Source: Abditibacterium sp.
GTDB taxonomy: Bacteria > Armatimonadota > Abditibacteriia > Abditibacteriales > Abditibacteriaceae
Direction of reading: 5' to 3'
Length of the DNA stretch: 64,000 nt
Assembly: GCA_030448265.1 (NCBI GenBank)
Contig: JAUJNG010000005.1
Span: forward strand, 202,140 to 266,139
Position 1 is the first letter of the stretch; each line of letters begins with the position of its first letter. This document shows, piece by piece, positions 8,210-17,336 of the stretch. Position numbers and translations under genes: made by a program. Under the pieces are notes generated by a model that saw only the letters and a list, made by a program, of their open reading frames with translations, did no database searches and was not told the DNA's origin.

Positions 8210-9610
8210 TTATCGCAGCGCCGTAATCAGCAGTTTGGCAATCCCCAGATAAATCGCCAGCCCCGTAGCGTCCACCAGAGTGGTGATGAGCGGCGCGGAA
8301 ATGAGCGCCGGATCGACTTTGAACTTCTGCGCCACAAGCGGAATGAGCGCGCTGATGACATTCGCCCAGGTGCAAATCGCCAGAATCGAGAGCGCCACCA
8401 CCATCGCCAACTGGCTTTCGAAGCCGCGCAGCGAAACCAGGGCGAAACCAATCAGCGCCAGTAGAGAACCCAGTAGCAGCCCGCCCAGAAGTTCGCGCCC
8501 CAGAACGCGAAAAATGTCTTTGAAACGCACTTCGCCCAGCGAAATGCCGCGAATGATGGTCGAAACCGTTTGCGCGCCGGTGTTGCCGCCGGTTCCGATG
8601 AGAAGTGGGATAAAAATCGTCAAAGCGGCGACTTTCGCGAAGTCTGCGTCGTGCGCCGCCAGCACTTCGCCCGACAATTGCGAGGCTGCAAAGAGCAAAA
8701 CCAGCCAGCCAATGCGGCTTTTGACGACCTGCAAAAGCGGCGTCGAAAAATAGGGCGTGGGAGTCGCGCCTGGCTCGACCGACACGCCCGCGAAACGGAG
8801 TTGGTCTTCGGTTTGTTCTTCGGTGAGGACATCGAGCGCGTCATCCACGGTGACGATTCCGGCCAGAAAGCCCTCGCGGTCGAGGACGGGCATGGCCATG
8901 AAGTCGTATTTGGCGAACTGGCGCGCCATTTCTTCCTGGTCGGTATCGACAGAAACCGAGATGACATCGCGCGTCATGATGTCGGCGATGCGCTGTTCGT
9001 CGCGCGCGCGCACCAACTCGCGCAGCGACAGCACGCCGACGAGGGATTCGTTGTTTTTGCCATCGGTTTCGACGACGTAAAGGTCGGAGAGCGTTTCGAC
9101 TTCGGCATCGGCGCGGCGCACGTCGGCAAAGGCTTCGACCACGCTTAAATCGGGCGCCAGACGCACGAAAGAGTCGGTCATGAGGCGTCCGGCGGTGCCT
9201 TCTTCGTAGGTGAGAAGTTCGCGGACTTCCTCGGCGTCTTCGGGCGCGCGCTGCTGCAACTGCGCCATAAAAATCGCGGCGCGCGCCGGTTCGGCTTCGG
9301 AAACGACCCAGGCGGCGTCGTCCATCGGCAGGCGGTCGAGAAGGTCGGCGATGCGCGCCGGCGGCGCGTTGGCGAGGATGTAGCGCGCGGTATCGGGTTC
9401 GAGATCGCCCAAAACTTCGGCGGCTTCGGCGTTGTCGAGCCAGTTGAAAACGGCGAGAGCTTCGGGATTGGTGAGGTCGCGCAGCGCCTCGGCGATGTCT
9501 TCGCTTCTCATGCCCTGCGTCGCGGCGGTGAGCGCCAAATCGCCGCCGCCACGCCCAGGCGTGCGAAGCGCGGCGCGCAGTTGTTCGGCGTGGTTGACGT
9601 TTTCGGGCAT
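8210..9610 (-). CDS. mgtE: magnesium transporter MgtE
   Basis: The 466-residue protein has the complete MgtE layout: an N-terminal alpha-superhelical domain (residues 1-130; TNPEALAVFNWLD and LDRLPMDDAAWVV), two CBS domains (140-260; LMTDSFVRLAPD and IMTRDVISV), and five membrane helices from about 295 with GTGGNTGAQTVSTIIRG, the conserved pore region. It is a dimeric inner-membrane Mg2+ channel gated by cytoplasmic Mg2+. It sits between two VapBC modules that read towards and away from it. No magnesium riboswitch is evident in the short upstream space. Confidence 0.93.
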   Translation of the reverse strand: MPENVNHAEQLRAALRTPGRGGGDLALTAATQGMRSEDIAEALRDLTNPEALAVFNWLDNAEAAEVLGDLEPDTARYILANAPPARIADLLDRLPMDDAAWVVSEAEPARAAIFMAQLQQRAPEDAEEVRELLTYEEGTAGRLMTDSFVRLAPDLSVVEAFADVRRADAEVETLSDLYVVETDGKNNESLVGVLSLRELVRARDEQRIADIMTRDVISVSVDTDQEEMARQFAKYDFMAMPVLDREGFLAGIVTVDDALDVLTEEQTEDQLRFAGVSVEPGATPTPYFSTPLLQVVKSRIGWLVLLFAASQLSGEVLAAHDADFAKVAALTIFIPLLIGTGGNTGAQTVSTIIRGISLGEVRFKDIFRVLGRELLGGLLLGSLLALIGFALVSLRGFESQLAMVVALSILAICTWANVISALIPLVAQKFKVDPALISAPLITTLVDATGLAIYLGIAKLLITALR

Positions 9611-9703
9611 GGCGAGACTTCGGGGGCTTTGGAAAACCCTTTAAAACTTAGCAGAATGGTGGAATCGCGGGGGCGTAAACTGGAGAACAACGAGGTGGAA
9701 ACG

Positions 9704-9934
9704 ATGAGCGATATCGAACTCAAAGAAGAATTGAAGCGGGAAGTGGACACTCTATCGCCGGTGCAACTCCAAAAGCTGTTGCAATTCGCGCGCAAGGTGA
9801 AGGAGCCGCTACGCGGCACGCCAGGGCACACGTTGGAGCGATTCATCGGCAGCATTCCTTCGGAAGATCTGAAGGTGATGATGGAGGCTATCGAGGAAGG
9901 CTGCGGACAAATCGACAAAGAGGGTTGGGACTGA
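9704..9934 (+). CDS. antitoxin of a VapBC-type module (second copy)
   Basis: The 76-residue protein starts at an ATG behind GAGGTGGAAACG. It shares RGTPGH and EEGCGQID-EGW with the antitoxin at 7257, so the two modules are paralogues. The N-terminal part (VDTLSPVQLQKLLQFARKV) is helical. Two bases separate it from the toxin remnant. Since the toxin appears broken, this antitoxin may survive alone or cross-neutralise the first toxin. Confidence 0.72.
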   Translation: MSDIELKEELKREVDTLSPVQLQKLLQFARKVKEPLRGTPGHTLERFIGSIPSEDLKVMMEAIEEGCGQIDKEGWD

Positions 9935-9936
9935 TT

Positions 9937-10314
9937 ATGGCTGATGCGTATTTGCTCGATACCAATATTGTCGCCGCCTACTTCAATGGCGACAGCGCGG
10001 TAAAAACTCGCGTTGCGGCCAGTTCGATCTTTTTGAGCGCGACGGTGATGGGCGAGTTATTTTTCGGCGTCTTCAAGTCGGGGCAAATTGTCGCAAATCT
10101 CGCGCGCCTGGAAGATTTCGAGGCCAGCAATATCTGCTTCGACTGCGACGCCCAAACCGCCAAAATCTACGGCAATTTAAAAAATGAACTGCAAAAGAAG
10201 GGGCGTCCAATTCCCGAAAACGATATTTGGATCGCGGCGATTGTTGGCCCCTGTTTACACACCCAAGAACTTCAAAAATCAGGTGGTGATGGGAGCCATC
10301 ATAGGTTTGGTTGA
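9937..10314 (+). pseudogene. VapC-type PIN toxin, 3' end lost
   Basis: Residues 1-104 match the PIN toxin at 7487 (YLLDTNIVAAYFNG, GELFFGVFKSG, PENDIWIAA). Immediately after IWIAA the match stops and an unrelated tail (IVGPCLHTQELQKSGG...) runs to the stop at 10314. The missing part holds the last acidic motif (SRDAHF in the intact copy) and the final strand, so activity is unlikely. The tail is an out-of-frame reading of the ASCH-like fragment that follows, so a deletion or recombination joined two genes near base 10243. Confidence 0.75.
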
Positions 10315-10489
10315 TGTCATAAATTGCGTCGAAGAGTCCGCGTCTGATTTTCGAGATTACGAAGAGCCGTTTGGCTACGTTTTGGCGAATCCTCGCCCGT
10401 TGAAGAATCCAATTGCGGTGAAAGGCCAGCTCGGTTTTTGGAATGTTCCAGATGAAATCGAAAAGCAAATTCGTCGTCAACTCAAATAA
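10245..10489 (+). pseudogene. 3' fragment of an ASCH-domain-like gene
   Basis: From about 10250 one frame reads YTPKNFKNQVVMGAIIG followed by PFGYVLANPRPLKNP and KGQLGFWNVPDEIE. This is the typical end of ASCH/PUA-like RNA-binding proteins. The N-terminal half of the domain is missing and the frame differs from the preceding PIN gene, so this is a remnant fused to the truncated toxin. It might be translated from the ATG at 10184 or 10286, but neither gives a complete domain. The ASCH call is from recognition of the C-terminal pattern only. Confidence 0.6.
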
Positions 10490-10490
10490 G

Positions 10491-10526
10491 AACGGCGCAT
10501 AGCAATCGCTACGCGCCGTCCTTTTA
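10491..10526. terminator. bidirectional hairpin terminator
   Basis: ACGGCGCATAGC and GCTACGCGCCGT pair around AATC, followed on the plus strand by CCTTTTAT. It lies between the ASCH remnant and the convergent pnp. Confidence 0.7.
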
Positions 10527-10536
10527 TCAACTCCCC

Positions 10537-12894
10537 TTACCGCCGAGGCCCGCCGAAGCCGCCCATGCCGCCGCGAGGGGCGCCGTTGCCGCCTCCGCCG
10601 CCGCCGTCACGACGCGGAGGCCGTCCGCCGCCGAAACCGCCGCCTCCGCCACCTTCGCGGCGCGGGCCGCGATTGCCGCCGCCATCACCGCGTTCGGGGC
10701 GAGGCCCGCGATCTCCGCCAAAACCGCCGCCCTCGCGCGGGCCGCGATCTCCGCCGCCGCCTTCGCCGCGCGGGGCGCGTTCGCGCTCCTGATAGCCTTC
10801 GGGTTTGGGCATCAAGGCTTTGCGGCTCAAATTGACGCGGTTTTGGTCGTCAATTTCCGAAACCACGATTTGCACCGTGTCACCGACCTTCAAAACGTCT
10901 TCCACGCTGGGCACATATTCCCAGCTCAAATCGGAGATGCGGATCAAGCCTTCCTTGCCTGGCAGAATTTCGACAAAGGCGCCGAAGTTCATCAAGCGGG
11001 TGACGGTTCCGGTGTATTGTTCGCCGATTTCGATTTCGCGCGTCATGTCGGAGATGATTTTGGCCGCCATTTCGCCGCCTTCGGCTTTCAGACTCGAAAT
11101 GAAGACGGTGCCGTCGTCTTCGATGTCGATTTTGGCGCCGGTGCGCTCCACAATGGAGCGAATCATCTTTCCGCCTGGGCCAATCACTTCGCCGATGCGC
11201 TCGACGGGAATGTTGACCGTCAAAATGCGCGGCGCGTAGGGCGACAGTTCTTCGCGCGGCGCGGCAATCGCGCCTTTGAGCACGTCGAGAATCTTCAAAC
11301 GCGCGTCGCGCGCCTGGGCGAAGACTTCGGGAATCATCGCCATGGGCAGATATTTGGCTTTGGTGTCAAGCTGAATCGCCGTGATGCCCTCTTCCGTTCC
11401 GGCGACTTTGAAATCCATGTCGCCGTAAAAATCTTCCATGCCCATGATGTCGGTGAGAAGCGTATATTTGTCGCCCTCATCCTTCACCAGGCCAATCGAA
11501 ATGCCCGCGACCGGCGCCGAAATCGGCACGCCCGCGTCCATCAAAGCGAGAGTCGAACCGCAAACCGAAGCCATCGATGTGCTGCCGTTGGACGACAAAA
11601 CTTCTGAAACGCAGCGCAGCGTGTAGGGGAAATCTTTCTGCGCCGGCAAAACCGGCACCAATGCCTTTTCCGCGAGCGCGCCGTGACCGATTTCGCGCCG
11701 TCCTGGGCCGCGCATCGGACGCGCCTCGCCGACCGAATAGGGCGGGAAGTTGTAGTGATGCAGGTAGCGGCGCTTTTCTTCATCGTCGAGGCCGTCGATG
11801 ATTTTTTCGTCGCCAGGACTGCCCAGCGTGGCGATGGTGAGAACCTGGGTTTCGCCGCGTGAAAACAGGCCCGTGCCGTGGGTGCGCGGCAGAATCGAGG
11901 TTTTGGCGGTGAGTTCGCGCAAATCGCCGATGCCGCGCCCGTCGGGACGGCGGCCTTCGCCCAGAATCATCTCGCGGGTATATTTTTCGGCCAGCTTTTC
12001 AAACGCGGCGCTTAAATGAGAAGCGTCGGCGCCCAGCGATTCAGCGAGCGCGGTTTTCGCTTCTTTTTTGATGTTTTCAACACCGAAGTTGCGTTCGCCC
12101 TTGGCGGGCGTGCCGAGCGCGGTTTTGAAAGCGGCGCCGTATTGAGTTTCAATCGCCTGCGAAACCGCGTCGGGAATGACCGAGATTTTCATCTCGCTTT
12201 TCGGCTTGCCGTATTTTTCGCGCAACTGCTCCTGCAAATCGAGAATCGGCTGAATAAGGCGAAACGCGAGTTCGTGGGCTTCGGCCATCTGCTCTTCGAA
12301 CACCATTTTGGCGCCCGCTTCGATCATGCAAATACCTTCCTGGCGCGCCGCAACTACCAGTTCCAACTGCCCGTTTTCGACCTGTTCGTGAGTCGGATTG
12401 ATGACGAAATCGCCGTCCACCATGCCGATTTTCACGCCGCCAATCGGCCCTTCAAAGGGAATATCCGAAATGTGCAGCGCGGCGCTGGCCCCAATCAGGC
12501 CCACGATATCGACTTCGTTTTCGCCGTCGTAAGCGAGCGTCGTGATGACGACCTGAACATCATTCAAAGCGCCTTTGGGGAATTGCGGGCGAATCGAGCG
12601 GTCAATGAGGCGGCCATTCAAAATAGCGTCTTCGCCAGGGCGCGTTTCGCGGCGCACGAAGCGCGAGCCTGGCATTTTGCCCGCCGCATACATCCGCTCT
12701 TCGTAATCGACGGTGAGCGGGAAAAAGTCCATGCCGGCGCGCGGTTCGCGCGCCATGGTTGCGGTGACCAGAACGACGGTTTCGCCGTATTGCACCGTGA
12801 CGGCGCCGTTCGCCTGCGAGGCGAAGAGGCCGGTTTCAATGCTGAGAGTGCGTCCGCCCCATTCGAGGGAGACGCCGTTTTCTTGTATTGCCAT
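10537..12894 (-). CDS. pnp: polyribonucleotide nucleotidyltransferase with RGG-rich tail
   Basis: The 785-residue protein is PNPase: two RNase PH domains (about 10-140 and 325-550; FFPLTVDYEERMYAAGKMPG, RREIGHGALAEKALVPVLP), a KH domain with VIGPGGKMIRSIVE, and an S1 domain with GAFVEILPGKEGLIRISDL. It degrades RNA phosphorolytically in the cytoplasm. After about residue 695 comes an 85-residue tail of RGG, GGGG and RRDGGGG units. Such glycine-arginine tails bind RNA or drive condensation in other proteins; PNPase normally ends shortly after S1. It follows rpsO, the usual order, but a terminator and hairpin repeat lie between. AGGAAC precedes the ATG. Confidence 0.95.
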   Translation of the reverse strand: MAIQENGVSLEWGGRTLSIETGLFASQANGAVTVQYGETVVLVTATMAREPRAGMDFFPLTVDYEERMYAAGKMPGSRFVRRETRPGEDAILNGRLIDRSIRPQFPKGALNDVQVVITTLAYDGENEVDIVGLIGASAALHISDIPFEGPIGGVKIGMVDGDFVINPTHEQVENGQLELVVAARQEGICMIEAGAKMVFEEQMAEAHELAFRLIQPILDLQEQLREKYGKPKSEMKISVIPDAVSQAIETQYGAAFKTALGTPAKGERNFGVENIKKEAKTALAESLGADASHLSAAFEKLAEKYTREMILGEGRRPDGRGIGDLRELTAKTSILPRTHGTGLFSRGETQVLTIATLGSPGDEKIIDGLDDEEKRRYLHHYNFPPYSVGEARPMRGPGRREIGHGALAEKALVPVLPAQKDFPYTLRCVSEVLSSNGSTSMASVCGSTLALMDAGVPISAPVAGISIGLVKDEGDKYTLLTDIMGMEDFYGDMDFKVAGTEEGITAIQLDTKAKYLPMAMIPEVFAQARDARLKILDVLKGAIAAPREELSPYAPRILTVNIPVERIGEVIGPGGKMIRSIVERTGAKIDIEDDGTVFISSLKAEGGEMAAKIISDMTREIEIGEQYTGTVTRLMNFGAFVEILPGKEGLIRISDLSWEYVPSVEDVLKVGDTVQIVVSEIDDQNRVNLSRKALMPKPEGYQERERAPRGEGGGGDRGPREGGGFGGDRGPRPERGDGGGNRGPRREGGGGGGFGGGRPPRRDGGGGGGNGAPRGGMGGFGGPRR

Positions 12895-12916
12895 TCCAAA
12901 AGTTCCTTGTGTGCGA

Positions 12917-12992
12917 CTTCGTAGGGGCGTAGCGTGCTACGCCCTCGACAGCGTGTCAGGTTTTGGGCGTAGCACGCTACGCCCCTACGAAG
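12917..12992. repeat. inverted repeat, GTAGGGGCGTAGC family, copy 1
   Basis: Arms 12917-12944 and 12965-12992 are perfect 28-base complements, each also internally palindromic (GCGTAGCGTGCTACGC). Copies 2 and 3 are at 32710 and 33994; the 20-base loop here resembles that of copy 2. It separates rpsO from pnp. Confidence 0.95.
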
Positions 12993-12999
12993 CAGCGAA

Positions 13000-13061
13000 A
13001 ATGAAAAAGAGCCGCCAATTCTGCCGCATAAGAAGTTCGCGGTTGAGAAATTGACGGCTCT
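13000..13061 (-). terminator. rho-independent terminator of rpsO
   Basis: On the minus strand AGAGCCGTCAATT pairs with AATTGGCGGCTCT and is followed by TTTTCATTTT. It ends the rpsO message before pnp, or attenuates read-through. Confidence 0.75.
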
Positions 13062-13071
13062 GGTGCCAAAA

Positions 13072-13341
13072 TTAGCGGCGCAGGCCGAGTTTGGCGATGA
13101 CGGCGCGATAGCGCGCCACGTCGCGTTCCTGGAGGTAGCGCAGCAGGCGGCGGCGCTGTCCGACCAGACGCAAAAGGCCCAGGCGCGAAGCGTGGTCTTT
13201 TTTGTGGGTTTTGAGGTGATCGGTGAGGTAGTTGATACGCGCCGTAATCAGCGCGATCTGGACTTCGGGCGAGCCGGTGTCCGACTCATGTTTTTGATGT
13301 TCACGAATGGTCGTGACTTTTTCACGTTCTGCTACAGACAT
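13072..13341 (-). CDS. rpsO: 30S ribosomal protein S15
   Basis: An 89-residue protein of the usual S15 length with the conserved [35 protein letters not shown] and [10 protein letters not shown]. It binds the central domain of 16S rRNA and nucleates the platform of the small subunit. AGGAAG precedes the ATG. It is followed by a terminator, a palindromic repeat and pnp. Confidence 0.97.
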   Translation of the reverse strand: MSVAEREKVTTIREHQKHESDTGSPEVQIALITARINYLTDHLKTHKKDHASRLGLLRLVGQRRRLLRYLQERDVARYRAVIAKLGLRR

Positions 13342-13416
13342 TATTTTCTTCCTAATTGGGTTCTTGGCGAATTTACCCGTCCAATTTTAGCAGAACGAGG
13401 GAATTCGGTGCAAAAA

Positions 13417-13824
13417 TCATCGGTTTGCCGCGTGCTTATCAAGAAGCCACTGAAAAGTGGGGAGGAAAATCACATGTCCGTAAATCAGCAGAATAAACAT
13501 TCCAAAAACGAATTGCCAGTCACGGGGAATAACATGACCGACCAAGGCGTAAGCCGCTAAAAGGCTGATGGACGCCCCAAGCGTTCCTAGCCAACCATAA
13601 AACACCCAGCGCAAACTGGAACGAAATCCGGCACTTTCAACGAGGCAGCCCCAAGATAGGCCCCATCCCGAAGCTAAGAAGAAAAATGTCCAAAGCAGAA
13701 GAAGCAAAAAGCGGGCGGAAGAGGGTGCGGGCACAAATTCTATGAGCGGAGAAAGTAAGAACCCGACACCAAAGAAAGCGGCGACAATGCACGCGCATAC
13801 TAAACAGGCAAGGATCAGTTCCAA
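13417..13824 (-). CDS. hypothetical membrane protein
   Basis: The 135-residue protein has about four hydrophobic helices (LACLVCACIVAAFFGVGFLL, FLLLLLWTFFFLASG, LGASISLLAAYALVG, FVFGMFILLIYGHVIF). No family recognised. Its start overlaps the end of the HicB-like gene by ten bases, so the two are co-transcribed. Confidence 0.6.
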   Translation of the reverse strand: MELILACLVCACIVAAFFGVGFLLSPLIEFVPAPSSARFLLLLLWTFFFLASGWGLSWGCLVESAGFRSSLRWVFYGWLGTLGASISLLAAYALVGHVIPRDWQFVFGMFILLIYGHVIFLPTFQWLLDKHAANR

Positions 13825-14045
13825 ACGGTTGCACCCTCGACAACTGGCAATTCATGCCCCAAACGAACGCCGAGCAAAATCCAGCCTTCCAAAACCGATT
13901 CGAGTTCTTCGCGGCACTCTTCCAAAGTTTCGCCTGTCGCCAAAACGCCGCGAAGACGAGGAATTTCGCCGTAGAAAAGGTTGTCTTCCGGCAGAATTTC
14001 ATAGTGAGCCTGGCGCATCGCGGCGCGAATGTAATCGGAAATCAT
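13815..14045 (-). CDS. HicB-family antitoxin-like protein, no HicA partner
   Basis: A 76-residue HicB-type domain: YEILPEDNLFYGEIPRLRGVLA followed by GETLEECREELESVLEGWILLGV. HicB normally masks the small RNA-cutting toxin HicA. No HicA-sized gene lies on either side; the next gene is an overlapping membrane protein. It also lacks the C-terminal DNA-binding part of longer HicB proteins. It may be a stand-alone antitoxin or a relic. Confidence 0.75.
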   Translation of the reverse strand: MISDYIRAAMRQAHYEILPEDNLFYGEIPRLRGVLATGETLEECREELESVLEGWILLGVRLGHELPVVEGATVWN

Positions 14046-14054
14046 GATGAAATT

Positions 14055-14330
14055 TTACATCTCCTCAATCTCGCGCGCCAAACGCACATCGCGCTCCGTC
14101 ACGCCGCCAACGTCGTGCGTGGTGAGCGCCAAAACGACGCGGTTATAGCGAATATCGATGTCGGGATGGTGGCCGACTTCTTCGGCCAACTGCGCGACTT
14201 CGATGACAAAACCCATCGCGGCCACGAAATCCTCGAAAACGAAGGTTTTGCGGATGGTTTCGCCCGCCAGTTCCCAATCCGGCAGGTTTTGGAGGGCTTT
14301 TTCGATTTGAGAAGCGGAAAGTTGGGGCAT
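14055..14330 (-). CDS. phhB: pterin-4a-carbinolamine dehydratase
   Basis: The 91-residue protein has the signature EVGHHPDIDIRYNRVVLALTTHD, containing the catalytic histidines, and the usual length. It dehydrates 4a-hydroxytetrahydrobiopterin after aromatic hydroxylation, or serves a related pterin salvage role. No aromatic hydroxylase is nearby. It is divergent from xylB. Confidence 0.9.
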   Translation of the reverse strand: MPQLSASQIEKALQNLPDWELAGETIRKTFVFEDFVAAMGFVIEVAQLAEEVGHHPDIDIRYNRVVLALTTHDVGGVTERDVRLAREIEEM

Positions 14331-14403
14331 GATTTTTCTGCGCGAAGTTTAAGCCGTTGGGTAAAATCAAGCGCACATTCCCCCTCGCAGGAAAAACACC
14401 CTT

Positions 14404-15924
14404 ATGGCACATCTTCTCGGCATCGACATCGGCACATCCGGCACCAAAGTCATCGCCATCGACGAAAGCGGCAAACTTGTCGCTTCGGCCTCGGCGGACT
14501 ACGAACTTTTCACCCCCAGACCCTTATGGGCCGAACAAAACGCGCTCGACTGGTGGGACGCCGTGTGCAAATGCTGCCAGAACATCGTCGCGCAAATCGG
14601 GGCCGATGACATCGCCGGCATCGGACTTTCCGGCCAGATGCACGGCCTCGTCATGCTCAACGCCAAACACGAAGTTCTGCGTCCCGCGATTTTGTGGTGC
14701 GACCAGCGCACGCAGGCGCAGTGCGACTGGATTACCGAAACCGTCGGCAAAGACCTTTTGGTTTCCGAAACCGCCAATCCGGTTTTGACCGGCTTCACCG
14801 CGCCCAAAATCGTCTGGGCGCGCGACAACGAGCCGCACCTCTTCGAGCGCGCCGTGATGCACCTTCTGCCCAAAGATTACATCCGTTTTCGGCTCACCGG
14901 CGAGTTCGCCACCGAAGTCTCCGATGCGTCGGGCACTTCGCTCCTCAATGTCCCCGAACGGCGCTGGAGCCGCGCGGTGTGCGACAAAATCGGGGTTTCG
15001 CTCGATCATCTGCCCCAAATGTATGAGTCGTTCGAGATTTCGGGCCGCGTTTCCGCATTAGGCGCCCAGGCGACGGGCCTCAAAGAAGGCACGCCCGTCG
15101 TGGGTGGCGGCGGAGATCAGGCGGCGGGCGCGGTGGGCAACGGCATCGTGCAAAGCGGCATCATTTCGGTGGCGATGGGCACGTCGGGCGTGGTGTTCGC
15201 CTTCGCCGACACGCCGGTGATCGACCCCAAACTGCGCGTTCACACCTTTTGTCACGCCGTCCCGCATAAATGGCACGTCATGGGCGTGATGCTTTCGGCG
15301 GGCGGAAGTATGCGCTGGTATCGCGACACGCTCGGCCTGAGTGAAAAAGCCGTCGCCAGCCACATGAAAACCGACCCTTACGAACTCATCACGCGCGGCG
15401 CGGCGACGGTCGCGCCTGGCAGCGAGGGCCTGTTTTTCCTGCCCTATCTGACCGGAGAACGCACGCCGCATCCCGACCCTCTGGCGCGCGGCGCCTTTGT
15501 GGGGCTGACTCTGATGCACTCCAAAGCGCACCTGGCGCGCGCCGTGATGGAAGGCGTGAGTTTCGGTTTGCGCGACAGTCTGGAGATTTTGAAGGAGATG
15601 GGCGTCTCGATTGGCAACGTGCGCGCCAACGGCGGCGGCGCCAAATCAGAAATCTGGCGCCAGATCACCGCCGATATTTTCGGTTTTCCGCTTTCCACCA
15701 TCGCCATCGACGAAGGCCCCGCGCTGGGCGTCGCGCTGCTGGCGGGTGTGGGGACGGGCATTTACGGGAGCGTCGAAGAAGCGTGCAGCGCCGTCGTCAA
15801 AGTGACGCGCGGGGCGAGTGTCATCGAAGAAAACGCGCGGGTTTACGAGAAAAGCTACGAGATTTATCGCGGTTTGTATCCGGCGCTCAAAGGGTCGTTC
15901 GCCCAGATGGGAGAATTAGCATGA
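14404..15924 (+). CDS. xylB: xylulokinase
   Basis: This 506-residue FGGY-family kinase begins with the phosphate-binding LLGIDIGTSGTKV and has GLSGQMHGLVMLN, LPKDYIRFRLTGE and GGGGDQAAGAVGNGI with the catalytic aspartate, all typical of D-xylulose kinases. It phosphorylates xylulose to xylulose 5-phosphate for the pentose phosphate pathway. No xylose isomerase is present, so another keto-pentose or deoxyxylulose substrate is possible. Its stop overlaps the next start (ATGA). Confidence 0.88.
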   Translation: MAHLLGIDIGTSGTKVIAIDESGKLVASASADYELFTPRPLWAEQNALDWWDAVCKCCQNIVAQIGADDIAGIGLSGQMHGLVMLNAKHEVLRPAILWCDQRTQAQCDWITETVGKDLLVSETANPVLTGFTAPKIVWARDNEPHLFERAVMHLLPKDYIRFRLTGEFATEVSDASGTSLLNVPERRWSRAVCDKIGVSLDHLPQMYESFEISGRVSALGAQATGLKEGTPVVGGGGDQAAGAVGNGIVQSGIISVAMGTSGVVFAFADTPVIDPKLRVHTFCHAVPHKWHVMGVMLSAGGSMRWYRDTLGLSEKAVASHMKTDPYELITRGAATVAPGSEGLFFLPYLTGERTPHPDPLARGAFVGLTLMHSKAHLARAVMEGVSFGLRDSLEILKEMGVSIGNVRANGGGAKSEIWRQITADIFGFPLSTIAIDEGPALGVALLAGVGTGIYGSVEEACSAVVKVTRGASVIEENARVYEKSYEIYRGLYPALKGSFAQMGELA

Positions 15925-16433
15925 AAGACCGAGATTTAATCGCCCGCGCCGTGATCTGGAAAGACGGCGCCCTGCTCGTCAATGCCAACCACAACAAAAA
16001 AACCGGCGAAAATTACGTGGCGCTTCCTGGCGGGCACGTCGATGAAGGAGAAGGCTGCGTCGAGGCCCTGAAACGCGAAATCGAGGAAGAACTGGCCGCG
16101 AAATGTGAAGTCGGCGAGCTGCTTTTCGTGACGGAGAACATTTACGCCGGACGCGAAGTGGACGAAAAAAAGCGCCACGAACTGACGCTGTTTTTCGCCG
16201 CCGCGCTTTCCGGCGAGCAAACCCGCGACGACGGCACGATTTTCAGCCCCGAACCCTGGAAAAACTTTCGCTGGCTGCCCGAAAGCGAGTTGGAAAGCGC
16301 CAAGCTGCTGCCCGACGACGCGAAAAAGTGGCTGGCAAAACAAAGCGCGGCGCTCTACGCGTTTTCCGATACGCGGGTGAGAGCGGAGGAGCGGAGGAGC
16401 GGAGGAGCGGAGGAGCGGAGGAGTAGGGGTTAA
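15921..16433 (+). CDS. Nudix hydrolase
   Basis: A 170-residue protein with the complete Nudix box, GHVDEGEGCVEALKREIEEE, followed by a beta-rich C-terminal half. These enzymes hydrolyse nucleoside diphosphates linked to another group. It is translationally coupled to xylB, which suggests a sugar-nucleotide or housecleaning role. The last 19 residues (RVRAEERRSGGAEERRSRG) are encoded by the GGAGCGGAGGAG hairpin repeat. Confidence 0.85.
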   Translation: MKDRDLIARAVIWKDGALLVNANHNKKTGENYVALPGGHVDEGEGCVEALKREIEEELAAKCEVGELLFVTENIYAGREVDEKKRHELTLFFAAALSGEQTRDDGTIFSPEPWKNFRWLPESELESAKLLPDDAKKWLAKQSAALYAFSDTRVRAEERRSGGAEERRSRG

Positions 16434-16515
16434 CGAAGCAGCTTTGCCGTCTCATTGTCCCCTACTCCTCCGCTCCTCTGCTCCTCTGCTCCTCTGCTCC
16501 TCTGCTCCTCCGCTT
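16381..16515. repeat. inverted repeat, GGAGCGGAGGAG family, copy 2
   Basis: The left arm is five head-to-tail GGAGCGGAGGA-type units; the right arm has the complementary CTCCTCTGCTC units. It encodes the end of the Nudix protein and directly abuts the next gene. Copy 1 is at 6075. Confidence 0.9.
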
Positions 16516-16521
16516 CTTGAA

Positions 16522-17190
<669 letters not shown>

Positions 17191-17194
17191 CTTT

Positions 17195-17317
17195 AGGAGC
17201 GTAGAGAACGCGAAGCGTCAGCGAGTGAGACCTGACTGCTCCGTTCGATGAACAGGCGTTGGGCAAACCAGGCTGCATTGCCTCAACTCGCTGACGCTTC
17301 GCGTTTTCTACGCTCCT
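17195..17317. repeat. inverted repeat, GAACGCGAAGCGTCAGCGAG family, copy 1
   Basis: Arms 17195-17229 and 17287-17317 pair with small gaps. The element lies between convergent genes. Copy 2, at 19597, has a perfect arm and a different loop. Confidence 0.92.
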
Positions 17318-17336
17318 CTTTGTGACTATAAAAAAT

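Noticed and set aside
10565..12924. Large plus-strand frames opposite pnp
   Set aside because: The minus frame encodes a full-length PNPase with all domains.
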